Assembly (NCBI GenBank): GCA_937967425.1
Contig: CALBST010000402.1
Location: 1 to 44,826 of the forward strand
Length of the DNA stretch: 44,826 bases
Source: an uncultured Caulobacteraceae bacterium
Lineage (GTDB): Bacteria; Pseudomonadota; Alphaproteobacteria; Caulobacterales; TH1-2
Direction of reading: 5' to 3'
Of the stretch, positions 35,529-44,826 are shown one piece after another (the first letter of the stretch is position 1; each line of letters starts with the position of its first letter). Made by a program: the position numbers and the translations under genes. The notes under the pieces are model-generated. The model was given only the letters and a program-made list of their open reading frames with translations. It ran no database searches and was not told the origin of the DNA.

Positions 35529-36317
35529 ATGAGCGATTACCACGCCCAAACGGGATCGGTACCGATCGGGCGCGAAGAAATGGCGATCGATCCAGGTCTT
35601 CGCCGTTTTATGCTTGGCGTTTACATGAAAATGGGGCTCGGCCTCGCCTGGTCGGCGGCGCTGGCTTATGTCATCGGCACCGTAACGCCAGTGACGTTGT
35701 TCGTGCTCACGCCGCCGGTGGTCTACATCGTGCAGTGGGGCCCGCTGGTCGTCCTGCTCGCTTCAAATTTCTTCATGCGCAACGCGTCGCCCGCGTCGTC
35801 CGGCCTCCTCTACTGGACAGTGGTGACTTTGATGGGCGCCGGCTTGGCGTTCTGGGTTGCGGTTGCTTCAAGCGCCGTCAGCGTTGAGACGCTAGGCGGC
35901 CGCACCATGACGGTGACGTTCGCGAACATGGCCAAGGCGTTCTTGGTCACCGCCGGCGCGTTCGGTGCGTTGTCACTGTTGGGCTACACCACGAAGCGTA
36001 ACCTGTCGGGCCTGCATTCGATGTTGGCTATGGCCACATTCGGCATCGCGATCATCGCTGCGCTGAACTTCGCGTTGATCACAACCGGCGTAATCCAAGG
36101 CTCGGGCGCGTTCGAGATCGGCATGCAGGTTGTCACGCTGCTCGTCTTCTCTGCTCTTGTGGCGACGCAGACGAACCAGCTGCGTGAAATCTACTTCCAC
36201 ATCGCTCACGATGAACGCGGCCAGGCGGTCATGACGAATTTCGGCGCGTTGAACCTCTACATCGCGTTCGTCACGATCTTCCAAATCATCCTGAGCTTCC
36301 TGAGCTCGCGCGAATAA
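35529..36317 (+). CDS. Bax inhibitor-1 / YccA family membrane protein
   Basis: A 262-residue protein with about seven membrane segments beginning near residue 35 (MKMGLGLAWSAALAYVIGT). The BI-1 signature region is LGYTTKRNLSGLHSMLAMATFGI, and the last segment FVTIFQIILSFLSSRE follows ALNLYIAF. Family members act as pH-sensitive calcium leak channels or as FtsH modulators (YccA); which applies is unknown. AGGAGG (35519-35524) is an excellent ribosome binding site. A terminator follows. Confidence 0.93.
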   Translation: MSDYHAQTGSVPIGREEMAIDPGLRRFMLGVYMKMGLGLAWSAALAYVIGTVTPVTLFVLTPPVVYIVQWGPLVVLLASNFFMRNASPASSGLLYWTVVTLMGAGLAFWVAVASSAVSVETLGGRTMTVTFANMAKAFLVTAGAFGALSLLGYTTKRNLSGLHSMLAMATFGIAIIAALNFALITTGVIQGSGAFEIGMQVVTLLVFSALVATQTNQLREIYFHIAHDERGQAVMTNFGALNLYIAFVTIFQIILSFLSSRE

Positions 36318-36343
36318 CTCGCTCGACGAAGCAGTGCTTCAAG

Positions 36344-36376
36344 CGCCCCGGCCTCACCGCCGGGGCGTTTTTCTTT
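36344..36376 (+). terminator. Rho-independent terminator of the Bax-inhibitor gene
   Basis: A 9-bp GC stem (CGCCCCGGC 36344-36352 with GCCGGGGCG 36359-36367), a CTCACC loop and the run TTTTTCTTT on the plus strand, 27 bp after the stop codon. Confidence 0.93.
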
Positions 36377-36686
36377 AGTCGCCCACAACCCGCATCCGCT
36401 TGGGCTCCAGCACCGCCAGGACCCGTTCCAACTCGTGCCCGCGGCGAAGCACGCGGCCGTCGACGGCGCGCACGCTGTAAGCGCCATTCTTCCGCGCCTC
36501 TTCCGGGCGTTTCTCGATTTGATAGAGCGGCGCTTCGCTTGTCCTGCGGTAGACACTGAACAGCGCACGGTCGGGCAGCGCATCAAGTGCATAGTCGCGC
36601 CATTCTCCAGCCGCGACCATGCGGCCGTAGAAGCGGAACAAACGATCCAATTCCGGACGCTCGAAAAAAACGTTGCGTCCGCTCAT
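36375..36686 (-). CDS. DUF2794 domain protein
   Basis: A 103-residue cytoplasmic protein typical of alphaproteobacteria. The core is FFERPELDRLFRFYGRMVAAGEWRDYALD, then RALFSVYRRTSEAPLYQIEK and RRGHELERVLAVLEPK (each conserved in DUF2794). The function is unknown. The start at 36686 has GAGGATGG upstream; an ATG at 36722 would add 12 residues. The gene converges on the Bax-inhibitor gene and its 3' end abuts that terminator. Confidence 0.85.
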   Translation of the reverse strand: MSGRNVFFERPELDRLFRFYGRMVAAGEWRDYALDALPDRALFSVYRRTSEAPLYQIEKRPEEARKNGAYSVRAVDGRVLRRGHELERVLAVLEPKRMRVVGD

Positions 36687-36912
36687 GCATCCATCCTCAT
36701 GCTGTTCATAACGCGTGGACAATCAGCAAAGCGCAGAGTGAGAAGTATTACAAATACGGCACAACTCGTTTTCGCCGGATTTTGTGCTTGCCCTCGCCGC
36801 ATTGGGGCGCAAACCTATCATCGTGGTCGGTCGGAGAAAGGCTCGTACTCCGGTATCCATCAGCCCCCCCAGCCCCCCGGGGTGCGCGCTTCGACCGGCC
36901 ACGCAGTTTCTC

Positions 36913-36941
36913 ACAAAGCCCGCGATGTTCGCGGGCTTTGT
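36913..36941. terminator. Orphan 12-bp hairpin, terminator-like
   Basis: ACAAAGCCCGCG (36913-36924) pairs perfectly with CGCGGGCTTTGT (36930-36941) around an ATGTT loop. The GGGCTTTGT arm resembles alphaproteobacterial terminators, though no longer T-run follows on either strand. It ends no annotated gene on the plus strand. Confidence 0.6.
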
Positions 36942-37030
36942 CGCATCTGGGCGTCTGGAAACCCCCTGAAATTGCGGCTTCCGGCACAGCGCGGCGTTCG
37001 CAGGGCGATGCACGGCGACGGCGCCGGTGA

Positions 37031-37139
37031 TGTGGACAAGCCATTCGTCGCGTGCAGTGTGTCACTCGTCCAGGCGCCCTTAACCGAAGCGAAAGACCGC
37101 GCGGAATCGCCTCAAGTGATTCGGCCGGCCTGTGGATAA
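37031..37139. promoter_or_regulatory. Pair of DnaA-box-like 9-mers
   Basis: TGTGGATAA at 37131-37139 is a perfect DnaA box (reverse complement of TTATCCACA). TGTGGACAA at 37031-37039 differs at one base. They have the same orientation and are exactly 100 bp apart, 70-180 bp upstream of the ABC operon start. They could mark DnaA-dependent regulation. Nothing else suggests a replication origin. Confidence 0.4.
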
Positions 37140-37209
37140 GAAGCGGTGGCATTTTCCCCAAATCGACCGTAAGAGCGGCGCTCAATTTTCGGACGGGGAT
37201 CCAATCCAC

Positions 37210-37932
37210 ATGCTGCTGCAGGTCGATGGTCTGCGCAAAACTTTTGGCCGCCGCGTCGCCGTGGATGGCATTGGCTTTGCGCTCGACGTCGGGGAGATCG
37301 TCGGTTTCTTGGGTCCCAACGGGGCCGGCAAGACGACCACGATGCGGATGATCGCGGGGTATTTGGAGCCCGACGACGGCGTCGCCAAAATCTTCAATAT
37401 CGACGTCGCCCAGGAGCGGCGGCGCGCGCAGGAGCGGGTGGGCTATCTGCCGGAAGGGGCGCCGCTCTACGGCGAGATGACGCCGTGGAGTTTTCTGCGC
37501 TTCGTCGCCGAGGCGCGCGGCATGTCACGCGAGGCCGCCCGTCATGCGGTGCGCCGCGCCGCTCAGGACGCCCGGCTTGGCGATACGATCGATCGTCCGA
37601 TCGAGACACTGTCGAAGGGCTATCGCCGGCGTGTGGGCTTGGCGGCGGCGCTTTTGCACGACCCGATGCTGCTGATCCTGGACGAGCCGACCGACGGCCT
37701 TGATCCCAACCAGCGTCACGCCGTGCGCGATCTGATCAAGCGGCTCGGCGAAGAGCGGGGGCTCATCATTTCGACGCACTCTCTGGAAGAGGTCGAGGCG
37801 GTGTGCACCCGTGCGATCATCATCGATCAGGGGCGCATCCTGGCCGACAAGACGCCGGCTGCGCTCAAGGAAGAGCATGGCAGCCTCGAACGCGCGTTTG
37901 CGACGCTGACGCGCGGGGAGGAGCGCGTATGA
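37210..37932 (+). CDS. ABC transporter ATP-binding protein, GldA-like
   Basis: A 240-residue ATPase. Walker A is GPNGAGKTT (near residue 37), the signature is LSKGYRRRVGLA, Walker B is LLILDEP, and the H-loop is STHSLEEVE. It powers the permease encoded next. The start at 37210 gives MLLQVDGL, the normal N-terminus; an upstream GTG at 37132 falls in a DnaA-box-like sequence and adds unconserved residues. The stop overlaps the next start (ATGA), the first link of a four-gene coupled operon of Gld type. Confidence 0.92.
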   Translation: MLLQVDGLRKTFGRRVAVDGIGFALDVGEIVGFLGPNGAGKTTTMRMIAGYLEPDDGVAKIFNIDVAQERRRAQERVGYLPEGAPLYGEMTPWSFLRFVAEARGMSREAARHAVRRAAQDARLGDTIDRPIETLSKGYRRRVGLAAALLHDPMLLILDEPTDGLDPNQRHAVRDLIKRLGEERGLIISTHSLEEVEAVCTRAIIIDQGRILADKTPAALKEEHGSLERAFATLTRGEERV

Positions 37933-38681
37933 AGAAGCGTCCTGGCCTCGCGAGCCTTGCCGCCGTCTATCGGCGCGAATTGCTTGCCTACGTCACAACG
38001 CCAACGGCTTACGTCTTCGTCGCGGTGTTTCTGTTCTCGATCGGCTTGTTCACGTTCCAGATCGGCGGCTTCTTTGAAGCACGCCGTGCGGACCTGACGC
38101 CGTTCTTCGCCTTCCATCCGTGGATTTTCATGGTGTTTCTGCCGGCGGTCGCCATGCGGCTGTGGGCGGAAGAAAGCCGCTCTGGCGCTATTGAATTGCT
38201 GATGACTTTGCCGGCGCCAACCTGGTCGCTGGTGCTGGGCAAGTTCTTGGCCGCGTGGAGCGTCGCCGGCGCGGCGTTGGTGCTGACTGTTCCGCTTTGG
38301 GCGACAGTGAACGCGCTGGGTTCGCCCGATAACGCGGCAATATTCACCGCCTATCTGGCAAGCTTCCTGATGGCGGGCGCCTACATCGCCATCGGCTCGG
38401 TGATGTCGGCGCTGACGCAGGCGCAGATCGTGGCGTTCGTGCTGGCGGTTCTGGTGTCGTTCCTGCTCACGGCGCTGGGTCTGCCGCTGGTGCTCGACTT
38501 CTTCTCAGGGATCGTCAGCGGCGGCGTGGCTGAAGGCATCGCCCGTTTCTCGATCCTGCATCATTTCGACGCCGCCCAGCGCGGGGTCGTGGAGTTTCGT
38601 TCGGTGTTCTACTTCGTGTCGCTGATCGCGCTCTGTTTGGGCTTCACCGCGCTTGCGGTTGATGCGCGACGGGGGGGCTGA
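37929..38681 (+). CDS. ABC transporter permease, GldF-like
   Basis: A 250-residue protein with six membrane segments in the ABC-2 pattern, starting YRRELLAYVTTPTAYVFVAVFLF. MRLWAEESRSGAIELLMTLPAPTWSLVLGKF is split across the conserved region. The ATG at 37929 overlaps the ATPase gene by four bases. In gliding Bacteroidetes the homologue GldF works with GldA and GldG; in other bacteria these permeases are of unknown substrate. Two bases separate its stop from the next start. Confidence 0.9.
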   Translation: MKKRPGLASLAAVYRRELLAYVTTPTAYVFVAVFLFSIGLFTFQIGGFFEARRADLTPFFAFHPWIFMVFLPAVAMRLWAEESRSGAIELLMTLPAPTWSLVLGKFLAAWSVAGAALVLTVPLWATVNALGSPDNAAIFTAYLASFLMAGAYIAIGSVMSALTQAQIVAFVLAVLVSFLLTALGLPLVLDFFSGIVSGGVAEGIARFSILHHFDAAQRGVVEFRSVFYFVSLIALCLGFTALAVDARRGG

Positions 38682-38683
38682 TT

Positions 38684-40636
38684 ATGAGCGCACGCCGTTA
38701 CGCCCTCTTTGCCGCTCTGGCGCTGTTCATCGCGTTCATCGCGGCGAACGTGATCGCCAATTCCTGGTTCCGCTCCTGGCGCTTGGACCTGACCGAGAAC
38801 CAACTCTACTCGATCAGCCGCGGCACGCAGCAGACGCTGGACGATCTGACCGAGCCGGTGCAGCTGACGCTTTATTACTCGCGCGACGCCGCCCGTCCCG
38901 TGCCGCAACTGCAGGCGTATGCGTCGCGGGTCCGCGAAATGCTGCTGACGTTCCAAGCGCGCTCACACGGGCGCGTGCGCTTCACGGAGGTGAATGTCGA
39001 ACCATTCACTGAAGCCGAAGACGCAGCTTCGGAAAATGGCGTGCAGGCGGTTCGCCCATACGAGGGCGCCGACCCGATCTATTTCGGCCTCGTCGGCGCC
39101 AACGCCATCGACGATACACGGACGATCCCGCTGTTCGATCCGCAGCGCGAGGCGTTCCTCGAATACGAACTCACGCGCCTGATCTACGAACTTGAGAACC
39201 CCGAGCGTACGCGGGTAGCGCTGATCACCTCACTGCCGCTCGATCCCGCCGCCGCCGCCGATCCGCAACTCGGCGCGACGAGCCAATCGGTGTTCGCCAC
39301 GGAAATGGGCCGCCTGTTGGAGGTGACGAAGCTCGGCCCTGACTTCACCTCGATCCCAGCGGACACCGACGTGCTGGCGATCATCCATCCGGGTGCGCTG
39401 TCGCAAGCACAACTTTTCGCGGTCGATCAGTTCATCCTGCGCAATGGCCGTGCGTTCATCGCGCTCGATCCCGCCTCCATGCAGGCGGCGATGAGTTCAA
39501 CCGGCTTCGATCCGTTCAATCCGGTGATGCCGGCGCCGACGTCGTCATCGCTTGGGCCGTTGCTGGATGCGTGGGGCGTGCAAATGGCGCCGACGGTGGT
39601 GCTCGATCTTGAAGGCGCGCTGCCGGTCTCCGTGCAGGACCCGACGACGGGCCAAACCGGCCAAGCGCCGCAACCGCTCTTCTTCCAAGTGCCGCCCGAG
39701 CGGCTCGATCGTGAGGACCTGATGACGGCGTGGCTGCGCCGCGGAATCAATTTCGGACTGTCGGGTGGGCTTACGCGGCGCACGGAGATTGAAGGCGTCA
39801 CGATTGTGCCGCTGGTGCGCACCAGTGGACGGACGATGCGCTTACCGGCTGAGCAGGCATTGATGCGGCCGTCGCCGCTCGACGTTCTGAACATGTGGCC
39901 CGCGAGCGGAGGGCGCGTCGAGAACGTGGCGCTCCGCATTTCCGGCACGCTTCCCACGGCCTTCCCGGGCGGTGCGCCGCCGGCGGAGGATGTGACGCCA
40001 GGCGAAACGCCGGAGCCTGGCGCGCCGGCTCAGCCGCCAGCGCAAGAGCCGCAAGCAGAAACGCTCCGCGTGTCCGCGACGCCAGCGCAAGTGGTGGTCG
40101 TCGCCGACACGGACTTCCTGGCCGATGACTTCTACGTTGACCCGCAAAGCGGCGGCACGGCGGCTGACAACGCTTCGTTCGCACTGAACGCCATTGACGT
40201 GCTGGGTGGTTCGGACGCGCTCGTCTCGTTGCGCTCGCGCGCTCCGGCGCAGCGGTCGATGCGCTTGCTGGAAGACATGGAGCGCGATGCGCAACGCCGG
40301 ATCGAGAGCCGCCAGCGGCAACTCGAGGCCGACCTGCAGGAGACGCAAGCGCGTTTGCAGGAGTTGCAGGCTCGCGGTCGCGGCTCGGGTTTCTTCGCTG
40401 GCGACTTGGGTGCGGAACTCACGCCGGAAGAGCAGGCGGAGGTCGATCGCTTCCGCACGCGTGAAGGCGAAATTCGCAGCGAGCTGCGCGGCCTGGTGCG
40501 CGATCTGCGCGGCGACATCGACCGGCTGCAGGCGCTTGTGATCTTCATCAATGTTTGGCTGGCGCCGCTGCTGATCGCGGGCGCTGGGCTATTCTTGTTC
40601 TGGCGCCGGCAACGGCGCGGGGGTGCGGGACGATGA
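38684..40636 (+). CDS. Gld-family (GldG-like) ABC system auxiliary protein
   Basis: A 650-residue protein with a membrane segment at each end (about 8-28 and 617-640) and a large periplasmic part between. The start LDLTENQLYSISRGTQQTL is the hallmark of GldG/ABC-type uncharacterised proteins, followed by VQLTLYYSRD and GYxPxVR-like turns. A Pro/Glu/Ala-rich insert (about 430-470) precedes VVVVADTDFLADDFYV. A coiled-coil rich in Arg, Gln and Glu lies at about 530-610. It couples to the DUF4340 gene by an ATGA overlap. Confidence 0.88.
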   Translation: MSARRYALFAALALFIAFIAANVIANSWFRSWRLDLTENQLYSISRGTQQTLDDLTEPVQLTLYYSRDAARPVPQLQAYASRVREMLLTFQARSHGRVRFTEVNVEPFTEAEDAASENGVQAVRPYEGADPIYFGLVGANAIDDTRTIPLFDPQREAFLEYELTRLIYELENPERTRVALITSLPLDPAAAADPQLGATSQSVFATEMGRLLEVTKLGPDFTSIPADTDVLAIIHPGALSQAQLFAVDQFILRNGRAFIALDPASMQAAMSSTGFDPFNPVMPAPTSSSLGPLLDAWGVQMAPTVVLDLEGALPVSVQDPTTGQTGQAPQPLFFQVPPERLDREDLMTAWLRRGINFGLSGGLTRRTEIEGVTIVPLVRTSGRTMRLPAEQALMRPSPLDVLNMWPASGGRVENVALRISGTLPTAFPGGAPPAEDVTPGETPEPGAPAQPPAQEPQAETLRVSATPAQVVVVADTDFLADDFYVDPQSGGTAADNASFALNAIDVLGGSDALVSLRSRAPAQRSMRLLEDMERDAQRRIESRQRQLEADLQETQARLQELQARGRGSGFFAGDLGAELTPEEQAEVDRFRTREGEIRSELRGLVRDLRGDIDRLQALVIFINVWLAPLLIAGAGLFLFWRRQRRGGAGR

Positions 40637-41640
40637 CGTCTGGCCTTGCTGAACGCCGCAGAGCGCGTTCGCTGACGCTATTCATGATCGCGGGCGCGCT
40701 TGCCGCGATCGCGGCTGTGACGGTTGCGATTGAATCGCGCGGCATAGGCGGCTCGAGTTCGGCTGGCCCCGTGCTGCCGGGCATCGAAGAGACGATTGGC
40801 GGCGCCCAGCGCATCACGATCACTAGCGCCGAGGCGACTTACCGGATTGAACGGGGTCAGCGAGGCTGGGCGATGCGGGATCGCGACGACTATCCCGTGC
40901 TCTCCTCGCGTTTGGCCCAACTTACCCGCGGGCTCGAGGGCTTGCGCTATGTGCGGCGGATGACGAGCGATGAGGCCAAGCACCAACGGCTTGGCGTTAC
41001 AGATCCGCGCCAAGGCGGGCGCGGCATTCTCGTGCAAATCGAGGATGGACGCGGCGCGTTGCTGGTGAATTTGATCATTGGGGTGGAGACGAGCGGGACG
41101 TATGTGCGCCGTCCCGACGATCCCCAAACGTGGTCGGTGGAGGGCGATCTGCCGCCATTGCGCGATGTCGCGTCGTGGATGGATCTGCGGCCGATGAATC
41201 TGGGCGCCGAGCGTTTGGCGCGAGTAGAGATCATGCCGGCCGAAGGCCGCGCTTACATTCTGGCGCGGGACAGTGCGGAGCAGCCCTGGCGTATTGCTTC
41301 GCCTGCGTTGGCGGCTCTGGCGCAATCGAGCGTCACCGCGACGGCCGAACGCCTCACCCAATTGCAGCCAATCGATGTGCGCACGGCGCCGGCGATTCAA
41401 GGCGCGCCGCGCGCGCGTGTGCGGGCGACGACGTTCGACGGTATTGTCATCGATGCTGAGTTGATCCCGAGCGATGATCGCGTCTGGGTGAAGCTGGTCG
41501 CGAGAGCGAACACGCCCGAGCAGGAAGCAGCGGCGGTGGCGCTGAACACGCCGGCTTCCGATTGGGCATATGCGCTGAGCGATATGGAAGTGGAGGCATT
41601 AGCGCCTCCGCTGAGCCGGCTTGTGCCAGGTGCTGAGTAA
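40633..41640 (+). CDS. DUF4340 domain protein
   Basis: A 335-residue protein with an N-terminal membrane anchor (about 13-32) and a periplasmic DUF4340 region of repeated small beta-units. An example is ITITSAEATYRIERGQRGWAMRD, followed by YPVLSSRLAQLTRGL and later RVEIMPAEGRAYILARD. DUF4340 proteins regularly end Gld-type ABC operons, and here the ATGA overlap with the GldG-like gene confirms the link. Its role is unknown. The stop codon directly abuts that of the convergent DUF1223 gene. Confidence 0.88.
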   Translation: MTSGLAERRRARSLTLFMIAGALAAIAAVTVAIESRGIGGSSSAGPVLPGIEETIGGAQRITITSAEATYRIERGQRGWAMRDRDDYPVLSSRLAQLTRGLEGLRYVRRMTSDEAKHQRLGVTDPRQGGRGILVQIEDGRGALLVNLIIGVETSGTYVRRPDDPQTWSVEGDLPPLRDVASWMDLRPMNLGAERLARVEIMPAEGRAYILARDSAEQPWRIASPALAALAQSSVTATAERLTQLQPIDVRTAPAIQGAPRARVRATTFDGIVIDAELIPSDDRVWVKLVARANTPEQEAAAVALNTPASDWAYALSDMEVEALAPPLSRLVPGAE

Positions 41641-42387
41641 TCAGTAGCGGCTAGGGCGGTGGGTGTAGGCGGCGGCGAGGATGCGGCCGCCATTCGGTTC
41701 TTGGACAAGGATGGCGCATTCGGGTTGGCAGCGCGGCCGCTCGTGCCAAACGCCTGCGCCGTTCCAAGTGCCGACGCGCTCGATCCAACGAACGAGATTG
41801 TAGTGCGGAACGCTGCGGTTGCGATTGACGCCGCCGGCGACGACGACCGTGACCGGGCCCGGATCGTACGCCAGCATCCAGACGTCGGCGTCGGTGGTCG
41901 TCGCGCTTGAACCAATGGTGGCGCGCGCGCGTCCATTGCGGAACATGGTCAGCGACACATCGGGCGAGCCCGGGGGCCAACCCACCCGGCGCGCGTCGTC
42001 ATAGGTGGCGCGCGCTTCATCCCAGTCCGATGCGCTGATCGTGCGGGCGCCATTGACGACGAGCTGCGGTGTGAAGCGGCCGCGCACGCGCAGCGTCTGC
42101 GAATAGGAGCGTTGTCGCTCGGCGAATTCAGGTTGCGCAAACGTGTCGTGCCAACCGAGATAATCCCAGATGCCGACCGGGAAGGTGAGGGCCAGTACGT
42201 CATCCTCACGCGAAAACATGCCGAGCAGGCGGTTCGCGCGCGGGCACTGGGAGCAGCCCTGGCTGGTATAGAGTTCGACCACAGCGGCCGCACGGCGGCC
42301 CTGGGTCTGGCCGAGCGCAGGGGTTGCGGTCGCCGCCACGGCGAAGGCCAGGGCGGCGAGGAACCGGACGATCATGCGCCCAACCAT
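41641..42387 (-). CDS. DUF1223 family exported thioredoxin-like protein
   Basis: A 248-residue protein with a Sec signal (cleavage near PALGQ, residue 27). It has the DUF1223 pattern VELYTSQGCSQCPRANRLL, where CSQC is a CxxC thiol pair, then FPVGIWDYLGWHDTFAQPEFAERQR and RFTPQLVVNG. The thioredoxin-like fold suggests a periplasmic redox role, which is unproven. A Cys pair near the C-terminus (RCQPEC) could form a disulphide. It lies downstream of acnA, with 54 bp between, on the same strand. Confidence 0.9.
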   Translation of the reverse strand: MVGRMIVRFLAALAFAVAATATPALGQTQGRRAAAVVELYTSQGCSQCPRANRLLGMFSREDDVLALTFPVGIWDYLGWHDTFAQPEFAERQRSYSQTLRVRGRFTPQLVVNGARTISASDWDEARATYDDARRVGWPPGSPDVSLTMFRNGRARATIGSSATTTDADVWMLAYDPGPVTVVVAGGVNRNRSVPHYNLVRWIERVGTWNGAGVWHERPRCQPECAILVQEPNGGRILAAAYTHRPSRY

Positions 42388-42441
42388 GCAGGCCCCGCCG
42401 CCCCGGTTCGAATCAAACCGTTGTGACGGGGCCGTCTAGGC

Positions 42442-44826
<2,385 letters not shown>

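Larger units (their letters stand above)
36687..37209. other. Gene-free region of 523 bp
   Basis: No convincing coding frame on either strand. It holds a small CGGAG/CTCCG hairpin (36832-36852), two C-runs followed by GGGG (36864-36882), a perfect 12-bp hairpin (36913-36941), and DnaA-box-like 9-mers at 37031 and 37131. It separates the DUF2794 start from the Gld-type ABC operon start, so at least two promoters should lie here. A small RNA ending at the 12-bp hairpin is possible but unproven. Confidence 0.6.

Noticed and set aside
36780..36945. tmRNA, SRP RNA or RNase P RNA
   Set aside because: None of their conserved sequence blocks (tag peptide codons, GGAAGCAGC-like SRP loop, RNase P core) could be found.
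36435..37139. 234-residue plus-strand frame across DUF2794 and the gene-free region
   Set aside because: Overlaps DUF2794 antisense, has no homology features, and ends in the DnaA-box-like sequence.
37031..37139. Replication origin
   Set aside because: Only two DnaA-like boxes, no AT-rich unwinding region, and none of the usual origin neighbours (dnaA, hemE, parAB).
36748..37209. 153-residue minus-strand frame in the gene-free region
   Set aside because: Arg/Pro/Cys-rich shadow-like composition, no ribosome binding site and no family features.

Overview
The window is a 44.8 kb stretch of chromosome from a high-GC Gram-negative bacterium, almost certainly an alphaproteobacterium. The best fit is the Caulobacterales/Hyphomonadales side (Hyphomonadaceae-like). 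This rests on the gene families present: a bactofilin paired with an M23 peptidase, an ActS/ActR (RegB/RegA) redox two-component pair, DUF2794, DUF1223, DUF6607 and an alphaproteobacterial-style RF2. That placement is an inference from gene content, not from a marker-gene tree. Coding density is very high, and no tRNA, rRNA, CRISPR array, prophage or insertion sequence was seen.

Layout. 58-6145 (+): a Tat-exported AmiC-type amidase, the class A penicillin-binding protein PBP1A, peptide chain release factor 2 (prfB, decoded through a programmed +1 frameshift and preceded by a perfect inverted repeat) and a DUF4375-like gene. 6251-7267 (+): a TetR regulator with a small DUF1761 membrane protein. 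7329-9105 (-): M23 peptidase then bactofilin. 9287-9769 (-): a Bcp-type peroxiredoxin. 9911-13420 (+): a giant AsmA/DUF3971 protein, convergent with tyrS (13417-14673, -). 14823-18471 (+): a membrane protein, a DOMON-like protein, the exo-muramidase NamZ and an acyltransferase. 18468-20746 (-): a Pro-rich small protein, ActR and ActS. 20882-24094 (+): a haem-type TonB receptor and a DUF6607 protein. 24091-28977: a phosphodiester glycosidase, SenC/SCO1, PHB depolymerase, GFA protein, YgjP-like metallopeptidase and cytochrome b561. 29041-35272 (-): an amidohydrolase lipoprotein, an S9 peptidase and a second class A PBP. 35529-36686: a Bax-inhibitor-1 protein and DUF2794. 36687-37209: the only sizeable gene-free stretch, with a strong hairpin and DnaA-box-like sites. 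37210-41640 (+): a Gld-type ABC export operon of four tightly coupled genes. 41641-44826 (-): DUF1223 and the 5'-truncated aconitase gene acnA.

Themes. Envelope and peptidoglycan biology dominates: two class A PBPs, AmiC, M23/bactofilin, NamZ, the AsmA-like protein and the Gld ABC cluster. A second theme is redox, haem and copper: ActS/ActR, a divergent haem receptor operon, SenC, cytochrome b561 and Bcp. Genes within operons are often coupled by ATGA/TTGA overlaps. Five convergent pairs share their stop codons in a 4-nt overlap. The observations most worth checking are the prfB frameshift with its flanking inverted repeat, a cluster of three GANTC sites in the haem receptor leader, the namZ operon, and the structured gene-free region upstream of the Gld operon.
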